From: Diphasiastrum complanatum
Taxonomy: Eukaryota; Streptophyta; Lycopodiopsida; Lycopodiales; Lycopodiaceae
Assembly: GCA_029204225.1 (NCBI GenBank)
Contig: CM055093.1
Coordinates: 45,058,338 to 45,122,337 of the forward strand
Length of the DNA stretch: 64,000 bases
Reading direction: 5' to 3'
Part shown: positions 33,315 through 43,795 of the stretch, piece by piece
How the letters are laid out: each line of letters opens with the position of its first letter
How positions within the stretch are numbered: position 1 is the first letter of the stretch
Notes under the pieces: generated by a model
The model's database searches: none
What the model saw: the letters and a program-made list of their open reading frames with translations, nothing else
Told to the model about the DNA's origin: nothing
Translations under genes and position numbers: made by a program

Positions 33315-33322
33315 CTTATATA
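33315..33322 (-). promoter_or_regulatory. TATA box upstream of the third ORF
   Basis: On the minus strand the text is gctatataagggtt, with TATATAAG at these positions, 253 bp before the ATG at 33062. No other long open frame lies between. This suggests that the third ORF could have its own promoter inside the element. Confidence 0.5.
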
Positions 33323-33399
33323 GCAGAATTTAGAGTGCATATTAGGTGAAATCCACTTTTCCTTGCTCAATTCCACCCAAATTTTGGCAGACACCTTCT

Positions 33400-33725
33400 T
33401 CACAAAATTCTAAGACCTCAGGGAAGTCTGCGAGAGTTCAGAAGGTGATTTGACTGCTATGCGAAGGTTCTGCGAGGGTTCAGGCTGTCTGTGAGGGTTC
33501 AACTCTTGCAGGAAGTGATCTCTCGCACAACTTGTTCTTGTGATTGGATTTTCAAGATCAGACCATGTAGGCAGGATAATTTCACTACTCTGATTTCATT
33601 TAGGCACCCTGCGAGGGTTGGTAAGATGATCTTGATGCTCTGCGAGGGTTCTGAAAATTCAGCTTTTGGAAACTCTCGCATACACTAAAAAATGATGATT
33701 CCTACATCAGGAACTCTCACAGAGA
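33400..33725 (-). repeat. TGCGAGAGTT motif array, post-pol spacer
   Basis: Around nine variants of tgcgagggttc or aactctcgca occur in both orientations within about 320 bp (for example near 33429, 33462, 33471, 33489, 33610, 33642 and 33670). The same motif fills the 5' leader at 39990-40800 of this element. Confidence 0.75.
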
Positions 33726-34147
33726 TTTTCATGGATGCATCTAGGTCAAATCTGGTGACTGTCCAATTTTCAAGAGCTATCTCTTAGGGGATCTCAAAAA
33801 ATCATGAAAAAAGTGCTCTTTCAGAGTGTTTTTTGACGAGATTTTGAGATTTTCTGATTTTTAACTTTCGTACCTGGTAATCAGCTTCATCTAGGCTTGA
33901 TCTAACTGTTGGTGGTTCTCTGGAAGGTCTGATGGATTCTTGGTAGTAGATCCATTAGTCAATCTGATGATCTGCTTCCTTTTTTATCCTATTTGGATCT
34001 GAATCCTCTTTGGATTTTGATGGATTTCTCCAATCTTGCCAGATCTGGCTGAATCTTGATGGATCTAGTTTGATTTGGCTTGATCTCATTAGATCTAGTG
34101 GTGATGGCTGAGTAGATTAGCTTTTTGTAATGTGCCATCTCCAATCT
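33726..34147 (-). other. Post-pol spacer, no gene
   Basis: Between the integrase stop and the motif array. It contains loose repeats of gatctgatggat/gatttgatctc type phrases but no coding signal. Confidence 0.5.
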
Positions 34148-35506
34148 AAATCTATCTCACTCTGGTGGCCAGTACTTGTGCAACCGGCTACTGTTGATGG
34201 ATGTGTTGAATGGCGTCCCATCTAGATTTTCTAAGTTCACGGCTCCATGATTAAGAATTTCCTTGATCCTATAAGGACCTTCGTTAGTGAATTTTAACTT
34301 CCCCTTGATCATCTTGGTTTTATACATCTAGACCAGATTTCCTGAATGAAGATCCTTCTTTTGTAATCTGCGATCATGCCAAGCTTTACGTCTTTTCTTT
34401 TCAGCTGCCAGTGCATGCACAGCTAGTAAGCGTGTTTCACAGAGTTTATGCAGAGCTTCGTGGCGTAGCTGTAGAGATTTGGACTCATTAAGACGTTGCG
34501 CGGTGGCAATCCTTAATGAAGAAACTAAAAACTCTACTGGCATCACATCATCCTGACCATATACCAATTGGAAGGGTGTTTGATCAGTGCTCTCTTTATA
34601 TGTTGTCCTGAATGCCCATAGTGCAGCATGCAACTTGTGTTCCCAATCTGATCTGCTAGCTTCAACTGTTTTCGTGAGCACGCTACACAAGATCTTATTG
34701 GATGATTCTGCTTGCCCATTACCATGAGGATAATAAGGCGTACTGGTTCTGTGGATCACGAAGAATTCTTCCAACAGGACCTTGATAGTCTCGTTGATGA
34801 AATGGCTTCCACGATACTGACTAGCTCCACCGGACATCCGAAGCGCACAATGATATTTTCATAAAGGAACTTGGCAGTGGTCCTAGCATCAGCTACTCTT
34901 ACTGCCTTGGCTTCGTCCCATTTGGTGAGGTAGTCTGTGGCTACGATTATGTATCGGGCCTGGGAACTCCTTGTTGTAGGGTGAATTGGACCAATATAAT
35001 CCAATCCCCATTTTTTGAATGGTGCTTGGGCTAAGACTGGGTGCAGTAGGTCATAGTTCAATCTCGTTGGTCTCCTTGCCCTTTGGCACACATTGCACTT
35101 TTTCAAGTATTCCTCCGTATCTTTATGAATCGTTGGCCACCAACATCCTGATTGCAAGATCTTGCGAACAGTAATGTCAGATGCAAAATGACCCCACCCA
35201 TGCCTTCATGTGAAAGCGAAATGATCTGGGTGGTCTCATGAGGAAGAATCACTGTCGAAGAATTCCATCAAGACCTCTTTGGTACAACTGGCCGACAATC
35301 AGTTGATAAGGTCTAGCCTTCAAGATCAATTTTCGTTGTTCCGCCTTTGGTAGTGATTTGTCTGGTTGGCCCCGCACTAGATATTCAACAATGTCGGCAG
35401 CCCATTCTGGTATTGTGTCCACGTAAAATAAGACAACATCTGCCAACTCATCGTCAGGTTGAGTTGTAATCTCCTTGCCCTTGATTCGTGACACATGATC
35501 TGCCAT
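34148..35506 (-). pseudogene. pol: Element B integrase
   Basis: The N-terminal zinc region is present in pieces: CWWPTIHKDTEEYLKKCNVCQRARRPT. The core has KWGLDYIGPIHP (first Asp). At the second motif the frame breaks: a single missing base at about 34815 falls in the Asp codon of the expected S-D-R-G, so the text reads VELVSIVE in one frame and YRGSHFIN in the next. The Glu motif GNGQAESSNKIL is intact. The C-terminal part WAFRTTYKESTDQTPFQLVYGQ continues through a TAG at 34328 to SSRLHKYWPPE. Integrase is therefore broken exactly at its second catalytic Asp. Confidence 0.85.
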
Positions 35507-36142
35507 GTACTATTGTTTTCCCTTGCGAACTACTATCCGAAAATCAAACTCCAATAATAGAAGTAGCCATCTAGTGATTCTTCCGGTGTTGCAAGTTTTA
35601 TTAACGAGATAGAGCAAGGGTTGATGGTCCATATAAAAAACAAAATGTGTGGCCATCAAGTAATGTCGAAATTTCTTAACTGCATAGATCATTGCCAGTG
35701 CTTCCTGCTCTGTGGTTGAACAGTTCATTTCAGTATCACTGAGCTGTCGGCTTGCAAACCGGATTGGAAAATCCTTTTTGTGTTCACCTGGCTGGGTTAA
35801 GACTACTCCAACTGCATACTTCGATGCGTCCGTATGCACGTGGAATTCAATGGACCAATTGGATGGTTGTAAGATTGGTGCTAAGACCAATGCATCCTTA
35901 ATCTTCTGGAAAGCCTTTAGAGCTTCCTCATTCCATTGTGGATCCATTGTGAGTTTGTAGATTGGTCTGGCTAACTCCGCAAAATCAAGAATGAATATCC
36001 TATAATAGTTAACATGACCCATGAATATAGACTCACGGATCGTCCCCGGTGGTGGTAGATCAATAATGATCATGATCTTTGATAGACTTGTGGCGATCCC
36101 GTGTCTTGACACTATATGGCCGAGAATCAAGCCATGTGTCAC
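35507..36142 (-). pseudogene. pol: Element B RNase H and connection domain
   Basis: The connection part reads FMGHVNYYRIFILDFAELARPIYKLT. RNase H follows: FHVHTDASKYAVGVVLTQ (first Asp), STTEQEALAMIYAVKKFRH (Glu) and FYMDHQPLLYLVNK (Asp). TRWLLLLLEFDFRIVV keeps the Trp that is TAG in the 1803 fragment and in element C. A TAG after RKGKQ separates it from ADHVSRIKGKE of the integrase linker. All RNase H catalytic residues are present. Confidence 0.85.
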
Positions 36143-36661
36143 CTAGAATTGACATTTTTCTAAATTCAGGGAGATCTGGTATTCGCGGCATTTTTGTAAC
36201 ACCTTTTTCAAATTGGATAAGTGTTCTGAATCTGGTCCATGCACGCACAGATCGTCCAAGAAAATTTCCAAATTTTTTTGCAAATAATCGTTGAATGTCG
36301 CCTGCATGACTTGCTGGAAAGTGCTTGGGGCATTGCAAAGTCCGAATGGCATCACTTTATAGGCATAGGTTCCCCATTCCGTGGCAAATGTTGTCTTGTG
36401 CTGGTCCTGAGGGGCTATTTTCACTTGGTTGTAGCCGCTGAAGTCGTCTAGAAAATTGTAGGCTTCGGCGCCAGCTACCCTGTCGAGGATCCTTTTCGTA
36501 AATGGTAAAGGAAAATGGTCCTTTTTAGTGACTGTATTTAGTGCCTTCAGATTCACACAGATCCGCATTCTGCCATTATTCTTGGATATTATAACTATCA
36601 GTGATACCCATTCCGTGTGCTCGATCTCATAAATAGAATCTACATCCATCAGCTTTTGCAA
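36143..36661 (-). pseudogene. pol: Element B reverse transcriptase
   Basis: The readable part runs IEHTEWVSLIVIISKNNGR, MRICVNLKALN, HFPLPFTKRILDRVAG, GYNQVKIAPQDQHKTTFAT, FGLCNAPSTFQQVMQ and the catalytic box EIFLDDLCVHG. It ends NLEKCQF with a TAG. Upstream, a TAG and a frame change separate it from the linker. The helix with D-C-F-A-W that element C has at 45460-45490 is missing here, so the RT N-terminus carries a deletion. Confidence 0.85.
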
Positions 36662-37982
36662 CTCCTACTTGATCAGTTTTGTATAATTCGGATTGCAGTG
36701 GTAGTAACGGCTCACCTTGGGGACTGTTCCCCTTGTTGTCTTTCTTCGGGACTGTTGTGACATTTGCCTCATGGTTGCGAATATCACCATCTACTGTAGC
36801 TATCGCCTCTTCGGGTAGGTCACTCCATCGGATCACCTGGTTGTAGCGTTGCTTCAACTGATTCCTCTTATTCACAGGTGTCTTGGGTGGATCGAACCTT
36901 GAGACTTTCGTCATAGCAGACTTTTGTGGTGGTTGAGCTGGTATCTTCTTGGTTCCGTAACGATCTGGGTCCATGTGGTGTAGGACCTGTTCATAAGTCA
37001 GCTCAATCTCCTTATTATAAGTTAGAGCATGTTGCCAAGGGACTAGATCATCGTCCACTGGGTTCTCAATAGGCTCCGCTGACAACCATGCTACATTTAT
37101 CATATTCACCCCAAATGTGATTAGTGTGTCCGTAGTGTAACATTTGGGTGAAGATGTACTAGGTTCTGGATCTGATTCATATTGACATGCCTGGCAGTCA
37201 ATAGTTGCTAATGCATATGTCCATCTCACGACATCCGTCTCTGAATGATAGTGACCTCCCTTGGCTGGCCTTGGGCGATCAATTGTATGATCTGTCGTGG
37301 ATGATCCGTCATCAGCCTTGGGTGCAATAGGTTTCACCGCCCATGTGGTTGGATCAACCTTTACAGCCTGTTCTCTGTTCTCGAAGGTGAGTTTCCCTAT
37401 ACCCCAGTTGTGTACTACTTGCGCAGTCCTCAACCAAGGTCTTCCCAGTAAGACACAGTATGCAGATGGAGATTCAGGTATATCCATGACTACAAAAGTA
37501 ATCACAAACTACATGCCTGCTATCTTGACGGGGATATCGGCAACTACACGTTTTGGTTTTACACAAGATTGATCTGCTAGCTTGATGGCGAATCTTGCTG
37601 GCTTCAATCCTTGCAGACCCCATTTTTTATATAAAGTAGTGGAGATCAGATTGACACCTGATCCTCCATCTACCATTGTTGCCTCGCCCTCGTATCTCTT
37701 GTGTTTGATTGGCAAAGTGATGTTGTGTTCCTCACTTTCCCATGTTGCTCTGATGTGGAGGATGTTATTTGTTTCATCATAGCCCACACAATATATGGGC
37801 TCAGGCGCTACTGGCTCCTCATCCGCTTTGGCCCATTTAGCTAGAAGGCTTTTCGCTTGTGGTGCAATCCGCAGTAGTTCCCCGAGTGGTAAACTAACAT
37901 GGCTTGACAACAAAAGTGTGAGCCTTTCAGTGCGTGGTTTCTCGGGCTCCACCATGTGAAAAGGTGGTTCATGTTGGTGCAA
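36627..37982 (-). pseudogene. pro: Element B aspartic protease and linker
   Basis: In the gag frame, TMVDGGSGVNLIS holds the retropepsin Asp (D-G-G-S in place of D-S/T-G). FAIKLADQS and PVKIAGM follow, then after a TAG near 37508 comes ITFVVMDIPESPSAYCVLLGRPWL, the LLGR block. The rest is a linker to RT with acidic and Pro-rich stretches (to 36627). Element C has the same layout with the variant VIDGGSGVNLIS. Confidence 0.85.
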
Positions 37983-38102
37983 CCGATCATTCTGATTAGT
38001 GCGCAGTGGTGAGCCCGCTTGCGATTCTCGTTCGACACCGACTGGAGGTTCTGTGGGATGGTCTCTTTATTGCTCTTTTTCCTCCGCTTTTGCTTTCTGT
38101 AC

Positions 38103-39788
38103 CTAGTGTCTTATTTTCTGGTACTGTCTTCTCTCTTCCCTCACATTTGGATATGGTGCTGAAGTTGAGGGTTGGTCGTTAGTGACCGATGGTGGTGGTG
38201 AGGGAGTCACTTCCTTCCTCTTCTGTGCTCGCGTAACAGCTAACACAAGAGCGTGGAATTGTCGACCTTCCGATGGCATCCTCGCTGGAACTGCTGGTTG
38301 TTGTATGGCAATGAGGTTAAGAGGTGCACTGGTTCCAAGTTTCAATGGACAGTTCTTGTAACAATGTCCATAACCCCATTCTCGGCAAGAGGCTGTATAT
38401 TGTCCCTTGTAGGGACATTCTGCTATTCTGTGTCCTTTGTTGCATCCGTAGCAGCCGTAATTTCTTCCGCCTTGGCGCTGAGTTTGAACTGCATAGGCCG
38501 AAACATATTCATTTATGGCAGGATCCATAAATGGTTCATCTGGTCCATACCATTTCTGCTGCTCAGGTTGAGGTGGCATTTGCATCTCTGGTTCTGCCGC
38601 TGTCAGATTTACGTGGGCCACTTGTTGATTGGCTGGCCCTAGTGGAGCAGGTAAGGCCATATGCTGCGGTTAATTTGGTGCACCGTACCTTGGTGCCGTG
38701 TTGGGTGCCCCTTGATGATAAGGATAAGAAGTCTGATAAGGACTTCTCTTCTGTTGAACAATCCGGGAGTTAAACGGGCAAAATGTCATATTGTGCGATG
38801 TTGCATTGCATAGATGGCAAAATCTATGTGTCAGTCTCAGATTTTGCTTTAGGACTGGACACTCGTTCATTGTATGGCTTTGCGTGCATACTGAACACCA
38901 TACATTCTCCCGTCGAGGATACTACAGCTGGTTTGGTTCCGGTTGATGTGGAGGTACTGCTACAGTTTCCTGTAAGGCTTTCAATTTTTGGTCAAACTAT
39001 GTCGTAAGTTGCTCCATCTGTTGTTTGTGTAATTTTATCATTTGCTCCAACAGCAGTTTTGTGGATAGAGCGGATGCGTTTGATGATGATGATGCGATCG
39101 AGGGAGTATGAGTGTGGGTGGAAGGATATTCGTCATCAGATCCCTCATTCTCTTCCCTGATGGCATCTTCCATAGCCTCTTGTAGAGTAGCGTACTACTC
39201 TTGTCGTTTCAGTTCTCTTTTGATGCTTCGAGGTAATCCGGCTAGGAACCACATGATCACCGCATGATCGGGAGTTAGGACTGAACTGCACTCGGATCGT
39301 AGATGTTTGATCTGTTCAATATAATCCCGGACCCTTTCTCGTTTTCTCATCTTGACTTTGCTCAGCAGGAGAAATGGGTCTTCTAGAAATTTTTTTGGTT
39401 TAAAGTGCATAATGAGAGCCGCTTTAACTGCTTCCCAGGTGGATTTTTCTTCCTCTGACAGGTTAAAACACCAATCTTGAGCCACTGCCAGTAAGGACAT
39501 AGAAAATATCATCAGCTTCTCCGCAGGTGTCCGTTCGCCACAGATTTCACAAGCTTGCTCGTAGATCTAGAGGAATCAGATGGGATCTGATGATCCGTCA
39601 TATTTTGGTATTTCTATCTGTGGTGCTCTTCGGACTACTTGCAAGGGAGCGACAGGTATGGGTTGGCCCATTGGATCCATTGGTGCTGGTTCCGATTTTG
39701 GCCCTTGTTGCACAATTGCTAATCTGGGAAGGTGTGGTGCATGATTTGCTATCCTTCGTGCTATTGATTGTCCCGATCTCAGATTCAT
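38103..39788 (-). pseudogene. gag: Element B gag
   Basis: One frame with several stops: MNLRSGQSIARR, IEIPKYDGSSDPI, then from 39512 the capsid-like core (AVAQDWCFNLSEEEKSTWEAV, FLEDPFLLLSKVKMRKRERV, MWFLAGLPRSIKRELKR), which is the retrotransposon-gag domain. Two sets of zinc-knuckle-like text follow: CSVCTQSHTMNECP and CHLCNATSHNMTFCP, and further on CYGCNKGHRIAEC and CREWGYGHCYKNC (second Cys of the pair changed to Trp). The C-terminus VTRAQKRKE near 38235 is shared with element C. Confidence 0.85.
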
Positions 39789-39852
39789 CCGATGGTGGGT
39801 TCCAAAGTGATTGGATCTTGCTTAAACAGTAGGACGCAGTCTGGATATTCAA

Positions 39853-41077
39853 GGATCTGATCGATCTGATCAGCCGGAAGTGAATTTTAGGCCTTTTACG
39901 ATGGTTTTTCCTTGATAACTTTTTACTTCTTGCATTGATTGACCTGAGATTTTGACAGTAGTTGGATCTGATGTAGATCTTTCCACTGATCTAGTCTGCT
40001 AGGGTTATCTTGTGCGAGGGTTGGCTGTGCGAGGGTTCTTTAGCTATTTTTGTAGGTCAAAAACTTGATATCTTTCAAATGTTTGTGAAGTAACTCTCGC
40101 AAGATTCACAGTAGCTGGATCTGGGTCAGATCTCACTATAGAATTCTCTATGAGAGTTAACTCTCGCAAGAATTGAAAATTCAATGTCTACGAGGGTTCA
40201 AAACCACTTTTTTGACTTGATCTTCACCAAATCTTCACACTAACTCTTGCAGGCTTCATCACTGATGTAAATTGACATTATGAATCGATTGAGAGGGTCT
40301 GCGAGAGTTCATACTGGAAGGATTTGTTGGATTTTTTTAGTGATTTTTTTGCACTTAAATCCAATTTTTTGCTCACTAAAATCAAACTAACTCTCGCAAG
40401 CTCTTCTGTGTCCTGGTCTCACTGAGTTGGAACTTCAGAATTCTCTGTGAGAGTTCTTGATTACTGGAACTGAAAATTTTGATGTCTGCAAGGGTTCATT
40501 GGTACTTTCCCATTTTTTTTTCACTGAGACCTCTCGCACAGACACTTAGATATCAAACTAACTCTTGCAAGCTTCTTTGTGTCCTAGTCTCATTGAGATG
40601 GAACTTCAGAGGGCTCTACGAGAGTTCTTATGAAGGTCTGAATTTTTTTGGATTTTTTCAAGGGTTTTTTGAAATTTTTATGATTTTTCTCTGATTTTTA
40701 CAATCTGCTTGGAACTAACTCTTGCAGGCTTCTATGCAGGTCTGGGACAGTACCCTAGAGTTGCTGCCAGTCATGCAAGAGTTAATTCTCACTGATTCTG
40801 GAGATATAAAAATCTGATGAGATTTTAAGCTCTTTTTCCCTCCAAAATACAGATTGGTGTGTTTTTTTTGGGTTTTTTGGCTGGTTGGTTTGGGTTTCAA
40901 GCCCTTAGAGGCTGTTCAGGGCTTCCTCTACCCTCTCACACCTCCTCCGCTAGTTGTGAACAGTCCAAACACAAAAAAATACAGAAAACTAACTCTAAAC
41001 TCCCAAAAATCTACCTAAACTACTCTAAAAAGCAAGAAAATAGCTAAAATGCAGCTAAACTAGTTAGTGGAAACCTA
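39853..41077 (-). repeat. Element B 5' leader with TGCGAGAGTT motif array
   Basis: The 1.2-kb leader between PBS and gag is non-coding. From about 39990 to 40800, at least a dozen variants of tgcgagggtt, aactctcgca, aactcttgca and gcgagagtt occur in both orientations, spaced 25-100 bp apart. Clusters include the pair near 40013-40035 and the head-to-head gagagttaactctcgc near 40150. The array matches the post-pol spacer array of the same element. Confidence 0.75.
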
Positions 41078-41095
41078 TCCCCGACAACGACGCCA
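41078..41095 (-). promoter_or_regulatory. Primer-binding site of element B, tRNA-Asp type
   Basis: On the minus strand tggcgtcgttgtcgggga, with 16 of 18 bases complementary to the tRNA-Asp 3' end, one base inside the LTR. Both mismatches are C to T changes. Confidence 0.9.
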
Positions 41096-41096
41096 C

Positions 41097-41902
41097 TATA
41101 GGGTCGAAGATCTCATGTAGTATAGCCCTCCCGCCTGTCAACAAGGGTTAGATCACTGGATAGGTACCTAACTATGCATAGATGCTACTTTTAGTTAGTT
41201 TCCTACTTCCTCCCTTAACTCTACTCACCACTAACACTATTCTCTTTTAACTCTACTCCTCTACACTAACATTCATCATGATTGGGGTGAGAAGAAGAGA
41301 TTGAGAAGAGAAGAGAGTAAGAGAGAGAGATAGAGAGTGAGGGTGGAGGTTAGCTCAAATGCACATTTTACTTGCTAAAGGAGAAACATAAACTATTGAA
41401 ACCAAAAAGCATGAACTTGAAAGCAATTGAAAACAACAAGAGCAATAGCAAGCATTGAATTGCAAATGAGGATGCTTCTCTTCCAAAATTGGTAGAGTTC
41501 CCTCCTTCTCATTAAGCATGAAAAAAGTGTACAAATGGTGTCTTTTTATAAAATGGGGAAGGCCCTTGCCCCTCAATCCTATTGGCTAATATTCACAATG
41601 ATCCTATCTATTCATCTTGGACCCAACTTGATCCAAGGGTCCACAAAAAGTACATTAGAAATCACAAGATTCATGCGAGTCCCAATTTGGACCCAACTCT
41701 AAAAAGTAATCTCTAAGTTTAAAAATGACATTGGGTCTCTAGTTTTATTTTAATTCCAAGGCCCAAGTCATGTTTATTTTATTTACAACTTTATTTGCGT
41801 GCTCATTGGGCCATGGGCTTATACACGCAGGATGCCATGCCCTCGCAACACATTTTATTGGATGATTTTATTTATTTACACTTTGTTGGGAATACCCCAA
41901 CA
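41097..41902 (-). repeat. 5' LTR of element B
   Basis: 806 bp matching 29221-30027. The outer end closes with caaca on the plus strand (canonical TG start in element orientation). The inner end reads tataggg where tgtaggg is expected. It has a TATA box TATAAAAAG on the minus strand at 41542-41550. Confidence 0.95.
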
Positions 41903-41907
41903 ATGAT
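41903..41907. repeat. Target-site duplication of element B, right copy (atgat)
   Basis: Matches 29216-29220 and fixes the element ends. Confidence 0.93.
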
Positions 41908-42379
41908 TTGCATGCTAGAATGCACAATAAAAAGTAACGGAAAGCACAATGGAAAGTAATGGAAATAGATAACACATTAAGTTATCAACTAAATATCAAA
42001 TGAATCAAAATAAATGTGAATTTACCTTTACTATTGTATCTCCATTGTTTTGCAATCTTTGCTTTTCCTTCTGCATGCACTTGATCTTTGAATCCTTTGC
42101 AATGAAAGCTCATTTTTCATATCCAAACCTACATCACAAACAAAAAAGATCTTAAAACTTATGATCACAAAACACATACTATTAACATCCATCAATGAAC
42201 TAAAAATCCTAAACACTATCAATCTTCTCACTCACATTCATCCTCATCTCATTCTCACTCCCATCTATACTCTCTTTTTCTCTCTCTCACACAACACGAA
42301 AATAGAAAGTCACCTCTAGTTTTGGAGCGAATCACATTTTGGTTCGCGCCAAATGTTTTTTTTTTGGACAAAAAAATTT
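41908..42379. other. AT-rich spacer between element B and the next repeat
   Basis: No coding region or recognised repeat. Pyrimidine-rich cactcacattcatcctcatctc text occurs near 42230-42290. Confidence 0.4.
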
Positions 42380-42860
42380 GGGTGGATTATCCACGCGTGG
42401 ATAATTCACGCAAATTCCAGAAACCTTTCCGCGTGGATATAAAAAAAAATTTATCCACACAGTCTCCACGGCCTCAACTCTCTGGATTTTGCATGGATAA
42501 AGCAAATTTCACGTGGATAATTATCCATGCAGTATCCACGCAAAAGCCGAGTCTTTTTAATTTTATTTTTACTATGACGTGGATTATCCACGCGAAATTA
42601 GAATTCCTATTTCCGGCTCCGGGTGTCGGAGGTTTGCCTGACTGCCGGTAGTCGGACTTGGCGTGGATATCCACGCATGGATAATGCACGCATTTTGAAT
42701 TTCACGACATCCGGCCGATCTACTGTCGGAAAAGACATTTGCGTGGAACATCCACGTGCTTGTATCCACGCGTATATCCACGCCAATCCACGACTATATC
42801 CACACGATTTTTTTTTTACCCGCACGTCCTCCTTTGTATTGTGCGTGGATATTTGCTATA
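42380..42860. repeat. TATCCACGCG palindromic motif cluster
   Basis: About sixteen copies of tatccacgc or gcgtggata occur in both orientations (for example at 42389, 42433, 42502, 42535, 42583, 42660, 42741, 42765, 42776 and 42843). Several pairs face each other to form short palindromes such as gcgtggatatccacgc near 42660. A GC-rich core lies at 42610-42655. There is no coding capacity. The cluster ends where the gag homology of element C begins. Confidence 0.75.
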
Positions 42861-42867
42861 TGTGTTC

Positions 42868-43102
42868 TTGTGGCACCCCATTTGGATCTACCCAAATATA
42901 ATAGATTAACAGATGCAGTTAGATTTCTTCAAATCCATGCTGAATCCTGTGCAGTTTATGGTGAGATTTATCCTCAAGATAAACTTAAGCTGTTTCCTAT
43001 GGCCTTCACAGGCGCAACACAAGATTGGTACTATAATCAAGATGAAACTGAGTGTACAGATTGGGAGGTTGTTAAACAAGCCCTTATCACACGGTTCAAG
43101 TT
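42868..43102 (+). pseudogene. gag: Element C gag, first part
   Basis: PHLDLPKYNRLTDAVRFLQI, then GEIYPQDKLKLFPMAFTGAT and DWYYNQDE leading to DWEVVKQALITRFK. This is the retrotransposon-gag core that in element B reads AVAQDWCFNLSEEEKSTWEAVKAALIMHFK. Homology on this strand stops abruptly after RFK. Confidence 0.8.
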
Positions 43103-43795
43103 CTCGATATTCCATTTGGACATACCATTGCTAAATTATCCGAGGGTTGAAATTGCAAAAAGCAATCCCATGATCAGGCGAATTACACAAATGACATACA
43201 TCGATTTCCATTCATTTTTTCAATTGAGGACACTCATTCACTGTGTGATTTTCTGTACAAATAGAGCACCAGACATTTTCCCTAGTAGGAAAAGTCTTTG
43301 CAAACTTTTCAGGTTCCTTGTTCGCTTTTTCGTGGAAATCTTCCAATGCTTTGATCTTCTCATCAAATTACAACTGCAACTTTTTCATCTATTTCTGCTG
43401 GTTCTTCCCAAGTTTCTCAAACTCATTGAGCATCATTTCTGCAGTAGCATTGGCATTCGTTGATGCAATAGTGGTGGATGTCGTAGTAGTCTGCCCTACT
43501 ATATAAGGCAACATAACGATATTCGGCTCATCATCTGAATCTTCATCCTCCTCCCAAATTGTATCGTCGATAGCATTTTGCAAGAGTGCATACTTATTAT
43601 GGCGTTTCAGCTCACGTTTGATCCGTTTAGGTAGACCTGACAAAAACCACATAATCATGGCATTTTCATTAATCAGCTCAGGTTCACACTCAGATCTGAG
43701 ACGTTTCACCCGTTCAATGTAATCTTGAACCATTTCCCGCTTTCCTATTTTAATTTTACTTAAAAGTAGGAAAGGGTCTTCCATAAACTTCCGCA
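43103..43795 (-). pseudogene. gag: Element C gag, inverted middle segment
   Basis: On the minus strand the text starts KFMEDPFLLLSKIKIGKREM, exactly what should follow RFK on the plus strand (compare KKFLEDPFLLLSKVKMRKRE in element B). It continues through MWFLSGLPKRIKRELKRHNK, an acidic stretch, CSICTENHTVNECP and CHLCNSPDHGIAFC, matching element B in order. This segment was flipped in place. Sequence that should lie between it and VTRAQKQKE at about 43800 is missing, so the event also lost roughly 150 codons. Confidence 0.85.

Larger units (their letters stand above)
29221..41902 (-). mobile_element. Complete Ty3/gypsy element B with a third ORF
   Basis: A 12.7-kb element on the minus strand. 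In its own orientation it has: 5' LTR 41902-41097, tRNA-Asp PBS 41095-41078, motif-rich leader, gag, protease, RT, RNase H, integrase, motif-rich spacer, a long third ORF, and 3' LTR 30027-29221, with TSD atgat on both sides. The order protease-RT-RNaseH-integrase and the RT text (FLDGFSGYNQ-like, FGLCNAPSTFQQ) place it in the Ty3/gypsy superfamily. The tRNA-Asp primer and the extra ORF after pol recall the Athila/Tat group. The LTRs differ at a few dozen positions by eye, so the copy is moderately old. Stops and frame changes are spread through gag-pol. Confidence 0.95.

Noticed and set aside
42380-42860. Possible CRISPR-like array
   Set aside because: The motif is short, occurs in both orientations with irregular spacing, and the window is plant nuclear DNA.
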